A DNA stretch of 64,000 bases, from positions 62,001 to 126,000 of the forward strand of contig DAITVZ010000002.1 of assembly GCA_036841525.1 (NCBI GenBank), read 5' to 3'. A program made the translations under genes and the position numbers. Shown in pieces: positions 1 to 8,179 of the stretch (the stretch's first letter is position 1; each line of letters opens with the position of its first letter). Origin of the DNA: JAAYEA01 sp012689325. GTDB taxonomy: Bacteria > Chloroflexota > Anaerolineae > JAAYEA01. The notes beneath the pieces were generated by a model that did no database searches, was not told the DNA's origin, and saw only the letters and a program-made list of their open reading frames with translations.

Positions 1-656
1 ACGCGCCCGATAACACCATCGCCGGATTCCGCAAGGCGGTGGGGCTAGGCGCGGATATGGTCGAGATCGATGTGCAGCGCACGGCCGACGGCGAGATCGT
101 CGTCGTGCACGACGGCAGCCTGTCCGATGCGGCGGGGCGGCACTGGCCCATTGGCAAGAGCACTCTCGCCCAGCTCAGAGCCATCGACCTGGGCGGCGGC
201 GAGCGGATCCCCACCCTCTCGGAGGCGCTGCTCCATTGCCGCGACGCCGGGCTGGGTGTCTACATCGAGATCAAGGATGGCGGCGCCGTCCGCGGCGTGG
301 TGGATTTCCTCGTCGAGCACGAACTGGAACAGCACTTCTGGGTCGGCTCTTTCCGCCCAGACTGGCTGGCCGAGGCCAAGGCTGTCGCGCCACAGGTCGT
401 AACCTCCATCCTCTTTGGCTCCGCCGAGCTGGATCCCGTCAAGCTGGCCCAGTCCATCGGCGCCGACTATGTGCATCCTTGCTGGGGCGGCCGTCCCAAC
501 TCGAGCCAACTGGTGACGCCCCAATGGATGGCCCGGGTGCGCGAGGCCGGGCTGGGCGTGGTCATCTGGAACGAGGAGCGCCCATCCGAGATCGCCGCGC
601 TGCGGCAGATCGGCGTGGATGGGGTCTGCAGCGACGCTCCCGAACTGCTCAGATAG
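1..656 (+). CDS. Glycerophosphodiester phosphodiesterase family protein, 3' part
   Basis: The reading frame is open from base 3, so the gene begins upstream of the window and its N-terminus is missing. The visible part starts with an APDNT sequence, matching the PENT motif that follows the HRG of GDPD enzymes. Then come E-I-D (metal-binding acidic pair), a VVHD histidine and an IEIK strand, all expected in the TIM barrel that hydrolyses glycerophosphodiesters to glycerol-3-phosphate and an alcohol. The C-terminal WNEE/GVDGVCSDAP segment is the usual last two strands (the 'G-DgiitD.P' end). A sulfatase gene follows within 8 bp, so the two are probably co-transcribed. Family assignment is firm; substrate is unknown. 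Confidence 0.9.
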   Translation, partial: APDNTIAGFRKAVGLGADMVEIDVQRTADGEIVVVHDGSLSDAAGRHWPIGKSTLAQLRAIDLGGGERIPTLSEALLHCRDAGLGVYIEIKDGGAVRGVVDFLVEHELEQHFWVGSFRPDWLAEAKAVAPQVVTSILFGSAELDPVKLAQSIGADYVHPCWGGRPNSSQLVTPQWMARVREAGLGVVIWNEERPSEIAALRQIGVDGVCSDAPELLR

Positions 657-664
657 GAGTCGAT

Positions 665-1963
665 ATGCCCGACCGGCCCAACATCCTGCTTATCCTGGCC
701 GACCAGCTCTACTCCGGCGCCCTGAGCGCCGTCGGCAACCCCTGGGTCAGCACCCCACACCTGGATTCCTTGGCCCTGGGCGGCGCGCGCTTCTGCCGCG
801 CCTACTGCACCGCGCCGGTGTGCGGCCCCGCCCGCGCCAGCCTCCTCACCGGGCGCATGCCCCACGCCCTCGGGGTGGACTATAACCACGATCCCCTCAG
901 CCCCGCTGTTCCAGACCTGGGCCACCTCATCCGCCGCGCGGGCTATGATACGGCCTATGTGGGCAAGTGGGGGCTCAAGACCCAGCCGGGCTCGCCGGGG
1001 TTCGACTTTCCGCCGCTTCCCGCCGGGACGCGCCTGCGCTTGGGGCTGGAGAGCGACGACGCCATCGCCGACACAGCGGCGGCCTATATCCGCGAGCCAA
1101 GGGAACGCCCCTTCCTACTGGCCGTGGGCCTCACCAACCCCCATGATATCTGCTACTGGGTGATGAACGAGGATCTGGGCATCCCCACCGAGGGCGCGCT
1201 GCCGCCCTTGCCGCCCAATTTCGGCATCCTGGCCGACGAGCCGGAATTCGTCCAGCGCTGTCGGGCGCGGCTTCATTACGGCCAGGAGGTCTCGTATACC
1301 CTCAAGTGGGATGAGGCGCGCTGGCGCAGGTATCTCTATACCTATTACCGCCTGGTGGAGCGCGTCGATGCCAGCATCGGGCGCATCTTGGACGCGCTGC
1401 GAGAGGCTGGGCACGAAGAGGACACCCTCGTGGTCCTCACCAGCGACCATGGCGAGGGCGTCGCCGCCCACCATTGGGTGGTCAAGCTGGTGTTCTACGA
1501 GGAGCCGGCGGTGATCCCCTTGCTGCTGCGCTGGCCGAGGGTGATCCCCGCTGGCTGGACGGACAGCCAGCGCCTGGTCTCCGGTCTGGATCTTCTGCCT
1601 ACGCTCTGCGCAGTGGCCGGAGCGACGCCGCCTGAGGGGATCGAGGGTCGCAGTCTGCTCTCGCTTCTGTCAAGTTCAGATCAGACCATTCACGATTATG
1701 TCATTTCCGAGCTGCAGCCTGACCCCGAGCACCGGGACTTGGGCGGACGCATGTTGGTGACGCCCCGCTGCAAGTATTGCGCCTTCTCCGAGGGCGCTCG
1801 ACCTGAGCTGCTCTTCGATCTGGCCGCCGACCCTGGTGAGACGCACAACCTGGCTACCGACCCCGATCACGCCACGGCTCTTTTGGAGCACCGCCGCCTG
1901 CTGCGCGAGTGGATGAGCGCCCACGGCGATCCGCTGGCCCTGCCCACCCTCCAACAAGGATAG
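665..1963 (+). CDS. Sulfatase family hydrolase
   Basis: Type I sulfatase of the alkaline-phosphatase fold, 432 residues, hydrolysing sulfate esters of sugars or aromatics. The N-terminal PNILLILADQ strand carries the metal-binding Asp. The C-x-P-x-R motif (CGPAR, Cys53) is the site converted to formylglycine, followed by the usual SLLTGR. A TSDHGEG motif near residue 260 provides further metal ligands. No signal peptide is visible, so the enzyme is probably cytoplasmic. The start is set by AGGAG a few bases before the ATG. A DNA glycosylase gene starts 4 bp after its stop. No formylglycine-generating enzyme lies in the window. Substrate cannot be read from sequence. Confidence 0.9.
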   Translation: MPDRPNILLILADQLYSGALSAVGNPWVSTPHLDSLALGGARFCRAYCTAPVCGPARASLLTGRMPHALGVDYNHDPLSPAVPDLGHLIRRAGYDTAYVGKWGLKTQPGSPGFDFPPLPAGTRLRLGLESDDAIADTAAAYIREPRERPFLLAVGLTNPHDICYWVMNEDLGIPTEGALPPLPPNFGILADEPEFVQRCRARLHYGQEVSYTLKWDEARWRRYLYTYYRLVERVDASIGRILDALREAGHEEDTLVVLTSDHGEGVAAHHWVVKLVFYEEPAVIPLLLRWPRVIPAGWTDSQRLVSGLDLLPTLCAVAGATPPEGIEGRSLLSLLSSSDQTIHDYVISELQPDPEHRDLGGRMLVTPRCKYCAFSEGARPELLFDLAADPGETHNLATDPDHATALLEHRRLLREWMSAHGDPLALPTLQQG

Positions 1964-1967
1964 CGAC

Positions 1968-2792
1968 ATGCCCGAGCTGCCCGACCTCGAAGTGCTCCGC
2001 GAGCGCCTGGCCCCCCGCCTGGTGGGCCAGATCATCGCCGGCGTCCGCGTGCGCCGCCCCCTGATCGTGCGCAATCTCCTAGGCGGCGAGCTGTACGACC
2101 GGCTGTCCAACCAGGTGTTCGCGGAGGTGGCTCGTCGGGGCAAGTTCTTGCTCTTGCGGCTCAATGGCGGGCTCACCCTCGTGGTGAACCCCATGCTCGC
2201 CGGGCGGCTTCGCTACGGGCCGCCCCTGCCCCGCGATCGCGCCCGCGACGCCCTGATTCTGTCCCTGGGCAATGGCCAGGAGCTGCGTTACCACGACGCC
2301 AAAGACATGGGCAAGGTCTACCTGACGAAGGACCTCGAGCAGGTGCCCACCTACGCGGGCCTGGGGCCCGAAGCCGACGACCCGGCCGTCACTCTGGATA
2401 TCTTTGCCGAGCGGCTGCGCAGGCATCCCGGCGAGATCAAGACCGCGCTGCTCAGCCAGCGCTTCCTCGCCGGCATCGGCAACGCCTATGCGGACGAGAT
2501 CCTCTGGCGAACCGGGCTCTATCCCTTTCGCCGGGTCAACAGCTTGAGCGCCGCTGAGGTCGCCGCGCTGTTCACCGCCATGCGGGAGGCCTTGGCGGAG
2601 GCCATCTCGATCCTGCGAGAGCGAGTGGGCGAGGAGACCGATGTGGAGGTTCGCGACTTTATGTCGGTGCATGGCAAGGCCGGCCAGCCGTGCCCCCGCT
2701 GCGGCAGCCCCATCAGCGAGGTCACCCGGGAGCGCCGCGCGACGCATTTCTGCCGGACCTGCCAGCCGGGGCTGCTCGTGGGCAGGGGTTAG
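1968..2792 (+). CDS. mutM: Formamidopyrimidine/endonuclease VIII-type DNA glycosylase
   Basis: Base-excision repair glycosylase/AP lyase of the Fpg/Nei family, 274 residues, the usual length. It starts MPELPDLE, so the catalytic N-terminal proline (Pro2 after Met removal) and Glu3 are present. The RRGKFLL segment holds the lysine expected near residue 57. The helix-two-turn-helix region is GIGNAYADEILW. The C-terminal zinc finger has Cys242, Cys245, Cys262 and Cys265 (CPRCG ... FCRTC). Fpg and Nei cannot be separated with certainty: MPELPDLE and the ERRATHFCRTCQ finger are compatible with either. The gene sits immediately behind the sulfatase, a chance-looking operon neighbour. Confidence 0.9.
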   Translation: MPELPDLEVLRERLAPRLVGQIIAGVRVRRPLIVRNLLGGELYDRLSNQVFAEVARRGKFLLLRLNGGLTLVVNPMLAGRLRYGPPLPRDRARDALILSLGNGQELRYHDAKDMGKVYLTKDLEQVPTYAGLGPEADDPAVTLDIFAERLRRHPGEIKTALLSQRFLAGIGNAYADEILWRTGLYPFRRVNSLSAAEVAALFTAMREALAEAISILRERVGEETDVEVRDFMSVHGKAGQPCPRCGSPISEVTRERRATHFCRTCQPGLLVGRG

Positions 2793-2891
2793 GACACATC
2801 GTCTCTCGCGGTGAGCCAGAGCGGGCGCCGCGCCTTCTCACTCCTATACCAGATGTCACATTTCGAGATCACGATACCGTGGAGGATCACC

Positions 2892-3743
2892 ATGCGCATT
2901 GGAATCATGGCCCGCACCTTTGTCCGTCCCACCCTGCAGGAGAACCTGGATGCCGTCCAGGCCCACAGTATTCGCTGTGTGCAGTACGGCTTTAGCTGCG
3001 CGGGGCTCCCCGAGATGCCCGAGCGGATCGATCCGGCGCTCTGCGACCTCATTCGGCGCGAGATGGAGGCGCGAGGCATCACCATGTCCGCCATCTCGGG
3101 AACCTTCAACATGATCCACCCCGACCTGGGGGTCCGGCAGGATGGGCTGCGGCGGCTCGAGGCGCTCGCCGCCGCTTGCGGGCGCCTCGGGACGTCCGTT
3201 ATCACCCTCTGCACCGGCACGCGCAACCTCGAAAGCATGTGGCGGCGTCACCCCGACAACGATTCTGCGGAGGCTTGGCGGGATATGCTCGCCTCCATGG
3301 CCCGGGCGCTGCGCAGCGCCGAGGACCACGGCGTCACCCTCGCCTTCGAGCCAGAGGTGTCCAACGTGGTCGATTCGGCGCACAAGGCCCGCCGGCTGCT
3401 CGATGAGATGCGCTCGCCTTACCTCAAGGTGGTGATGGACGCGGCCAACATCTTTCACGCGGGGGAGCTGGTGCGGATGCGCGAGATCGTGGATGAGGCG
3501 TTCGACCTGCTCGGCGGCGACGTGGCCCTAGCCCACGCCAAGGACCTCGACCGCGACGGTGAGGCAGGGCATATCGCCGCGGGCAAGGGGCGGCTCGACT
3601 ATGATCAGTATCTCTCCAGGCTCGCCGCCCTGCCTGGCGACCTGTCGCTGATCCTGCACGGGCTAGCCGAGAGCGAGGTAGACGGCTGCGTTGCCTTCCT
3701 GGCGGCCAGCCCGCATCTCTCCCGAGCGGACACGCCAGTCTGA
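2892..3743 (+). CDS. Sugar phosphate isomerase/epimerase family TIM barrel
   Basis: Xylose-isomerase-like TIM barrel of 283 residues (AP-endonuclease-2 superfamily). Metal-ligand strands are recognisable in order: FEPEVSN (Glu), VVMDAAN (Asp), ALAHAKD (His) and a final strand LILHGLAE where a Glu is usual. Members of this family isomerise or epimerise sugars, inositols or related polyols. The ATG is chosen because GGAGG lies 7 nt upstream; in-frame codons further upstream lack a ribosome site. The 99 bp before it show no convincing promoter. Several other members of this superfamily occur in the window, next to sulfatases and dehydrogenases, which suggests carbohydrate catabolism. Exact reaction unknown. 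Confidence 0.8.
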   Translation: MRIGIMARTFVRPTLQENLDAVQAHSIRCVQYGFSCAGLPEMPERIDPALCDLIRREMEARGITMSAISGTFNMIHPDLGVRQDGLRRLEALAAACGRLGTSVITLCTGTRNLESMWRRHPDNDSAEAWRDMLASMARALRSAEDHGVTLAFEPEVSNVVDSAHKARRLLDEMRSPYLKVVMDAANIFHAGELVRMREIVDEAFDLLGGDVALAHAKDLDRDGEAGHIAAGKGRLDYDQYLSRLAALPGDLSLILHGLAESEVDGCVAFLAASPHLSRADTPV

Positions 3744-3762
3744 GCCCAACGCGCCGGGAGCT

Positions 3763-4635
3763 CTACACCATCTCGAGCATGTATCGCCCCAGCTCGTACG
3801 TCCGGCGCACCGCGCCGTCCCGCAGCGGATCGGGCAGCGGTCGGATCGCGGAGGCGACCTCGAAGGTAAAGTCACCTCCATAGTGGATCGCCCGCAAGGC
3901 CTCCAGCACGACCGGCCACTGGATGGTGCCCGTGTACGGCAGCAAGTGCTGGTCGGATCGGCCATCGTTGTCCTGGATGTGCACGGCCTTCAGCCGATCC
4001 CCCAGCGCGCGGATCGCTGCGCCCTGGTCCAGGCGCTGTATATGCGCGTGCCCGGTGTCCCAGCAGATTCCTACCCGAGACGAGCGAAAGCCATCCACCA
4101 AGTCGATCAGCTCGGCGGTGCCGGCGCAGTAGAGCCGGCGCATCCCGCGGCTTTCGGCGTAACCCTCGTTGATGTTCTCCAGCGCCAGGCCCACCCCGGC
4201 GCGATCCGCCGTCGGCAACAGCGCGCCGAACCAATCCAGGTTGCGCTGCTTGAGCCCGGCCAGGTGCGCGGCGTCCCAGGCGCCGGGATAGCTCTCGGGC
4301 TCAAAGACCACCCAGGGCGCGCCGATGATCCCCGCCCCCTCAATGGAGCGGTGGCTCATCTCCGTGAGCCAGCAACAGCGCTCGTCGCCGACGAACTTGG
4401 CAAAGATGGGGCCGTGGGACTGGCTGAAACTGACGCCGAGCTCATCGGCCCGGCGCCGAATCTCGTGCAGCCACTCTCGCCACCCTTCGCCGATAAACGG
4501 CGAGCCCTGGTGGGTCCAGTCCGTAAAGTTGAAATCGAGGTGGCGGAAGCCAGCGGCGACGCAGCGTTCCATTGCCTGGAGCTGCGTCACCCGCGAAGGG
4601 TCATAGAGCACGTTCAGCGAGGTCGAGAGATCCAT
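3763..4635 (-). CDS. Sugar phosphate isomerase/epimerase family TIM barrel
   Basis: TIM-barrel isomerase/epimerase of 290 residues, convergent with the preceding isomerase. The divalent-metal site is complete: Glu in LENINEGYAESRG, Asp and His in ICWDTGHAH, His in VHIQDNDG, and a terminal FEVAS strand. The WDTGHA and HIQDNDG motifs are the most typical signatures of the family. The start ATG has a strong AGGAGG 6 nt upstream, so longer in-frame versions that run towards the tRNA are unlikely. It may be transcribed from its own weak promoter or by readthrough from the tRNA. The true substrate (keto-sugar, inositol or hydroxypyruvate type) cannot be decided. Confidence 0.85.
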   Translation of the reverse strand: MDLSTSLNVLYDPSRVTQLQAMERCVAAGFRHLDFNFTDWTHQGSPFIGEGWREWLHEIRRRADELGVSFSQSHGPIFAKFVGDERCCWLTEMSHRSIEGAGIIGAPWVVFEPESYPGAWDAAHLAGLKQRNLDWFGALLPTADRAGVGLALENINEGYAESRGMRRLYCAGTAELIDLVDGFRSSRVGICWDTGHAHIQRLDQGAAIRALGDRLKAVHIQDNDGRSDQHLLPYTGTIQWPVVLEALRAIHYGGDFTFEVASAIRPLPDPLRDGAVRRTYELGRYMLEMV

Positions 4636-4718
4636 GCTTCCTCCTGCGATAGCCGCGCCAACCAGGGCCAGTGCCTTAATGCGCAGTCGCACCGCGTCCG
4701 AGGCATCCCATAAGCAAT

Positions 4719-4750
4719 GACTCCTACCGGCCTGAGGCACAGTAGGAGCC
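4719..4750 (-). terminator. Hairpin downstream of tRNA-Arg, possible terminator or processing site
   Basis: A 9-bp stem (GGCTCCTAC with GTAGGAGTC, one G-T wobble) closes a 14-nt loop 28 nt after the tRNA 3' end. On the minus strand it is not followed by a T-run, so it is a weak terminator candidate or an RNase processing hairpin between the tRNA and the isomerase gene. Confidence 0.35.
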
Positions 4751-4778
4751 AGGAGACAAGCGAGAGAACGGGACGTTT

Positions 4779-4854
4779 TGGCGCGCCCGGCAGGACTCGA
4801 ACCTGCAGCCTGCTGATTCGAAGTCAGACGCTCTGTCCTTTGAGCTACGGGCGC
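4779..4854 (-). tRNA. tRNA-Arg (anticodon UCG), CCA encoded
   Basis: The minus strand folds as a complete cloverleaf: acceptor stem GCGCCCG pairing with CGGGCGC, D-arm GCTC/GAGC, anticodon arm TCTGA-loop-TCAGC, and T-arm with GGTTCGAGTCC. The 7-nt anticodon loop CTTCGAA gives anticodon TCG, reading the arginine codon CGA. The discriminator is G and the CCA is encoded. The first pair of the anticodon stem is a T-C mismatch. This is a standard chromosomal tRNA with its own promoter. Confidence 0.95.
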
Positions 4855-4871
4855 GCGGCAGGTACGGGCGC

Positions 4872-4900
4872 ATTATAGCACCCTTGCCGCCCGGCGGCAA
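4872..4900 (-). promoter_or_regulatory. sigma70-type promoter of tRNA-Arg
   Basis: TTGCCG, 17-bp spacer, TATAAT on the minus strand. Expected transcription start lies about 10 nt before the tRNA 5' end. Confidence 0.8.
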
Positions 4901-4914
4901 ATCCCTCCCTGGCT

Positions 4915-4943
4915 TTGCCCTCAACCGGATTCCGTGCTATCCT
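4915..4943 (+). promoter_or_regulatory. sigma70-type promoter of the methyltransferase-sulfatase-isomerase operon
   Basis: TTGCCC, 17-bp spacer, TATCCT, about 30 nt before the methyltransferase start; it points away from the tRNA promoter. Confidence 0.55.
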
Positions 4944-4974
4944 GCACCCTGACCAGTACATCAAGGAGGACAAG

Positions 4975-5742
4975 ATGGGCGTCTATGAGGATTTCGCCGA
5001 GTTCTATGCCCAAGGCCCCTATACGCGTTTCAGCGCCAACATGGCTGAGCTGATCCAGCCGGTCCTGGCCAGCTTGGGCGCCTCCCCTTCGATGGTGCTC
5101 GACGTAGCCTGCGGCGAGGGGACGTTCGCCATCGAGATGGCGCGCAAGGGCTACTTTGTCACGGGCATTGACCGCTCCAGCCGCATGCTTGACCTCGCGC
5201 AGGCCAAGGCCAAGGCCGCGGGGGTCAAGGTCAATTTCATGCCGCGCAACATGGTTCACCTCATCTTTGACGACTCGTTCGATCTCACCACCTGCTGGTT
5301 CGATAGCCTGAACTATATCTGGACCACCGTCGAGCTGGAGTCCTGTTTTGAAGGGATCTTCCGCGGCCTGCATGCCGGTGGGTGGTTCATCTTTGACATC
5401 AATACCATCTATGGGCTCTCGGTGCGCAACGTCCAGCACCCAGCCCACGTCGAGGTCGACACCCGTGACGCTTTCGCCATCCACCAGCCCAGCTATGACT
5501 ATGAGCTAAACATGGCCCAGACCAAGATCACCCTCTTTCGCCGCAAGGGATTGGACTGGGATCGCGTGGAGGAACTCCATATCCAGCATGGCTTTGCCTG
5601 GTACGAGATTCGTAACGCCCTACAGAAGGCGGGGTTCCGCATCGTCGGCAACTGGGGCAGTCTCAGAGACATGAGCCCAGTGGAGAAGAACAGCCCGCGT
5701 ATTTGGGTCGCCGCGCAAAAGCCGCCCGCGCAGACCGTCTAG
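4975..5742 (+). CDS. Class I SAM-dependent methyltransferase
   Basis: Methyltransferase of 255 residues. Motif I is LDVACGEGTFAIEMA (SAM-binding glycine loop), motif II ends with GIDRS (acidic residue contacting ribose), and the post-I region has LTTCWFDSLNYI where small-molecule methyltransferases place the FDAV motif. The GGWFIFDINT strand is motif III. The start is set by AAGGAGG 7 nt before the ATG and by the promoter just upstream. The acceptor is unknown; the YDxFAxxYD-like N-terminus (MGVYEDFAEFYA) is typical of methyltransferases for small metabolites. It is the first gene of a run with a sulfatase and an isomerase on the same strand. Confidence 0.85.
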   Translation: MGVYEDFAEFYAQGPYTRFSANMAELIQPVLASLGASPSMVLDVACGEGTFAIEMARKGYFVTGIDRSSRMLDLAQAKAKAAGVKVNFMPRNMVHLIFDDSFDLTTCWFDSLNYIWTTVELESCFEGIFRGLHAGGWFIFDINTIYGLSVRNVQHPAHVEVDTRDAFAIHQPSYDYELNMAQTKITLFRRKGLDWDRVEELHIQHGFAWYEIRNALQKAGFRIVGNWGSLRDMSPVEKNSPRIWVAAQKPPAQTV

Positions 5743-5768
5743 CCGCCACTCCGAGCCCAAGGAGCGCC

Positions 5769-7220
5769 ATGAACCTGGTCATCTTTCTGCCCGACGAGAT
5801 GCGCGCCGAGAGCCTGTCCTGCTACGGGCACCCCCTGGTCCGCACTCCCTACTATGATCGGTTATGTGAAGAGGGAGTACGCTTTGACCAATGTTATGTC
5901 CAGCATACAGTCTGTACTCCATCCCGATGCAGCCTGATGACCGGCTGGTACCCTCATGTGGCCGGGCACCGAACGCTCTGGCACCTGCTCCGCCCGCACG
6001 AGCCCAGCCTGCTCCGCGACCTCAGATCCGCCGGCTACCACATCGAGTGGCACGGCAAGAACGACCTATACTCCCCCGGCTCCTTTCCGCTAGCCCTGGA
6101 CACCTACACCCACGAACCCGGTGGGCATGCGGGCCCCAACCCCTATGCCATCGACGACCCGCACTACTACAGCTTTGACTACCGGCCCTTTCCGGGCAGC
6201 CTGCACGAGACGGGCGACATGCGCAACGTGCAAAAGGGCATCGACTTTCTCCATTCGCGAGCGGCCCAGGCCGCGCCATTTGTGCTTTATCTCCCGCTCT
6301 CGATGCCGCACCCCCCTTATGCCGCGCCGGAGCCCTTTCACAGCATGTACGACCCGGCTGACCTGCCGCCGCTGCGCCCAGCCGGCCTGCCCAACAAGCC
6401 CGACTACTATGATCTGATCCGCCGCTACCGCCGTCTGGATGAGCTCGATGAGCCGTTCTTCCGTCGGATTCAGGCCACCTATCTGGGCATGTGCACCTAT
6501 TGCGACTGGATGCTGGGCCAGCTCTTGCGCGCCCTGGACGAGTCGGGCCTGGCTGACGATACCGCCCTCATCGTCTCCGCCGATCATGGCGACTGGGCTG
6601 GCGACTATGGTTTGGTGGAAAAGTGGCCCAGCGCCCTCGACGAGGCGCTCACCCGCGTCCCCCTGATCATCCGCGCGCCCAATGGCAAGGGGGGCCACGT
6701 GGTGCGCGAGCCCATGGAGCTCCTGGACGTCATGGCCACCTGCTATGACCTTGCCGGCGTCAGGCCGCAGCATACCCACTTTTCTCGCTCGCTCATGCCC
6801 CAGCTTGGCGGCGCCGCAGGCGATTCGCGGCGCGCCGTCTTTGCCGAGGGCGGCTACGACCGTCACGAGCCCTTTGCCTTCGAGGGCCGCACCGCCAGCC
6901 GCGGCGCCTCCCAAGCGATCTTTGCCGATCGTGCCCAGATCTATTACCCCAAGGGCCTGCAACAGCAGGAGCATCCCGATTCGGTCTGCCGCTCGGTCAT
7001 GATCCGCCTCGGCGACCACAAGCTGGTGCTGCGCACCCACGGCGTGAACGAGCTCTACGACCTGAAGCGCGACCCGCGCGAGCTGGACAACCGCTACGAC
7101 GACCCCGCGCTGGCCTCGATCCGGGCGGATCTGAAGCAACGCCTGCTCGATTGGTATGTGTCCACAGCCGATGTGGTCCCCTGGGACGAGGATCCCAGGG
7201 GGCTCCCTCCACAAAGGTGA
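5769..7220 (+). CDS. Sulfatase family hydrolase
   Basis: Type I sulfatase, 483 residues. The first strand NLVIFLPDEMR carries the metal Asp; the formylglycine motif is CTPSR at Cys49, followed by CSLMTGWYP. The SADHGDW motif marks the second metal cluster. C-terminally LYDLKRDPRELDN is the common end of this family. No signal peptide, so cytoplasmic action is likely. AAGGAG precedes the ATG. The downstream TIM-barrel isomerase starts 19 bp after the stop, consistent with sequential desulfation and isomerisation of a sugar. Substrate unknown. It is clearly a different paralogue from the sulfatase at the start of the window, with a longer insert around residues 90-150. Confidence 0.9.
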   Translation: MNLVIFLPDEMRAESLSCYGHPLVRTPYYDRLCEEGVRFDQCYVQHTVCTPSRCSLMTGWYPHVAGHRTLWHLLRPHEPSLLRDLRSAGYHIEWHGKNDLYSPGSFPLALDTYTHEPGGHAGPNPYAIDDPHYYSFDYRPFPGSLHETGDMRNVQKGIDFLHSRAAQAAPFVLYLPLSMPHPPYAAPEPFHSMYDPADLPPLRPAGLPNKPDYYDLIRRYRRLDELDEPFFRRIQATYLGMCTYCDWMLGQLLRALDESGLADDTALIVSADHGDWAGDYGLVEKWPSALDEALTRVPLIIRAPNGKGGHVVREPMELLDVMATCYDLAGVRPQHTHFSRSLMPQLGGAAGDSRRAVFAEGGYDRHEPFAFEGRTASRGASQAIFADRAQIYYPKGLQQQEHPDSVCRSVMIRLGDHKLVLRTHGVNELYDLKRDPRELDNRYDDPALASIRADLKQRLLDWYVSTADVVPWDEDPRGLPPQR

Positions 7221-7239
7221 ACCGCGCCGCGGAGGCCCG

Positions 7240-8154
7240 ATGATCAGGATCGCCTGCTACCCCAAGTGCTTCGAGTACGAGATCGGCCTGCATCACACCA
7301 TGACCGTCTATGACTGGATCGCCATGGCGCGGGCCGAGCTGCCCGCGGAAGGCCTCGAGATGTACGAGCGCTTTCTGCCCAGCACGGATCGCGGCGAGGT
7401 CGAGCGGCTGCGCGACGCCATCCGGGAGGCGGGGTTTGCCATGCCCATGTTCATCGCTTCCCCCGACCTGGCCCAGCCCGATGCCAGCGCCCGGCAGAGG
7501 GCCGTGGAGCACCAGGCGGCCATGATGCGGGTGGCCGCCCAGTTGGGAGGGCCAGGAGTGGTCTGCCGGGTGCTCTCCGGCCAGTGCCGCCCGGAGGTGA
7601 GTCGCGAACAGGGTGTGGAGTGGGTCGTGGAGTGCATCCTTCAGCTTGTGCCGCTGGCGCGCGAGTTGGATGTGGTGTTGGGCATGGAGAACCACTACAA
7701 GGACAGCCAGTGGCTCTATCCCGAGTTCGCCCTCAGGATGGACGTCTTTCTGGAGATCGTAGACGGGGTGGCGGGCCGGCTAGGCCCAGCGGACCGGGGC
7801 CGCTTCGGGGTGCAATACGACCCCTCCAACGCCATCATCGCCGGCGATGATCCTCTGGAGCTGCTGGAGGCCGTGGCCGGCCAGGTGGTCAGCATGCACG
7901 CCAGCGACCGCGCCCTGAGACCGGGCGTCACCCGGGAGCAGCTCGCGCAAGCCGAGGGAGCTTTGGGCTACGCGCCGTTGTTGCAGCACGGCGTCGTCGG
8001 CCAGGGGATGAACGACTATGACCGCATCTTTGCCGCGCTCAAGCAGGCCGGGTACCACGGTTGGGTCTCCATCGAGGATGGGCTGAACGGCATGGAGGAC
8101 ATGCGCCGTTCATTGGCCTTTCTGGAGGGTATGCGCGCCAAGCACTTTGGCTAG
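7240..8154 (+). CDS. Sugar phosphate isomerase/epimerase family TIM barrel
   Basis: TIM barrel of 304 residues. Metal-site strands: GMENHYKD (Glu), VQYDPSNAI (Asp), MHASDRAL (His) and SIEDGLNG (Glu). These correspond to the E-D-H-E set of the xylose-isomerase-like superfamily. The ATG follows GGAGG by 4 nt; the coding frame could open 28 codons earlier inside the sulfatase but lacks a ribosome site there. It ends 25 bp from the convergent histidine kinase gene with no clear terminator between them. Likely works in the same carbohydrate pathway as the sulfatase upstream; the precise reaction is unknown. Confidence 0.8.
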   Translation: MIRIACYPKCFEYEIGLHHTMTVYDWIAMARAELPAEGLEMYERFLPSTDRGEVERLRDAIREAGFAMPMFIASPDLAQPDASARQRAVEHQAAMMRVAAQLGGPGVVCRVLSGQCRPEVSREQGVEWVVECILQLVPLARELDVVLGMENHYKDSQWLYPEFALRMDVFLEIVDGVAGRLGPADRGRFGVQYDPSNAIIAGDDPLELLEAVAGQVVSMHASDRALRPGVTREQLAQAEGALGYAPLLQHGVVGQGMNDYDRIFAALKQAGYHGWVSIEDGLNGMEDMRRSLAFLEGMRAKHFG

Positions 8155-8179
8155 CGCGCTTGCGCCGCCCTCGCCCCGC

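Noticed and set aside
3691..4713. Long open frames on the strand opposite to real genes
   Set aside because: They are shadows caused by high GC at codon position 3; the genes on the other strand have domain motifs and ribosome sites. Many similar shadows occur across the window.
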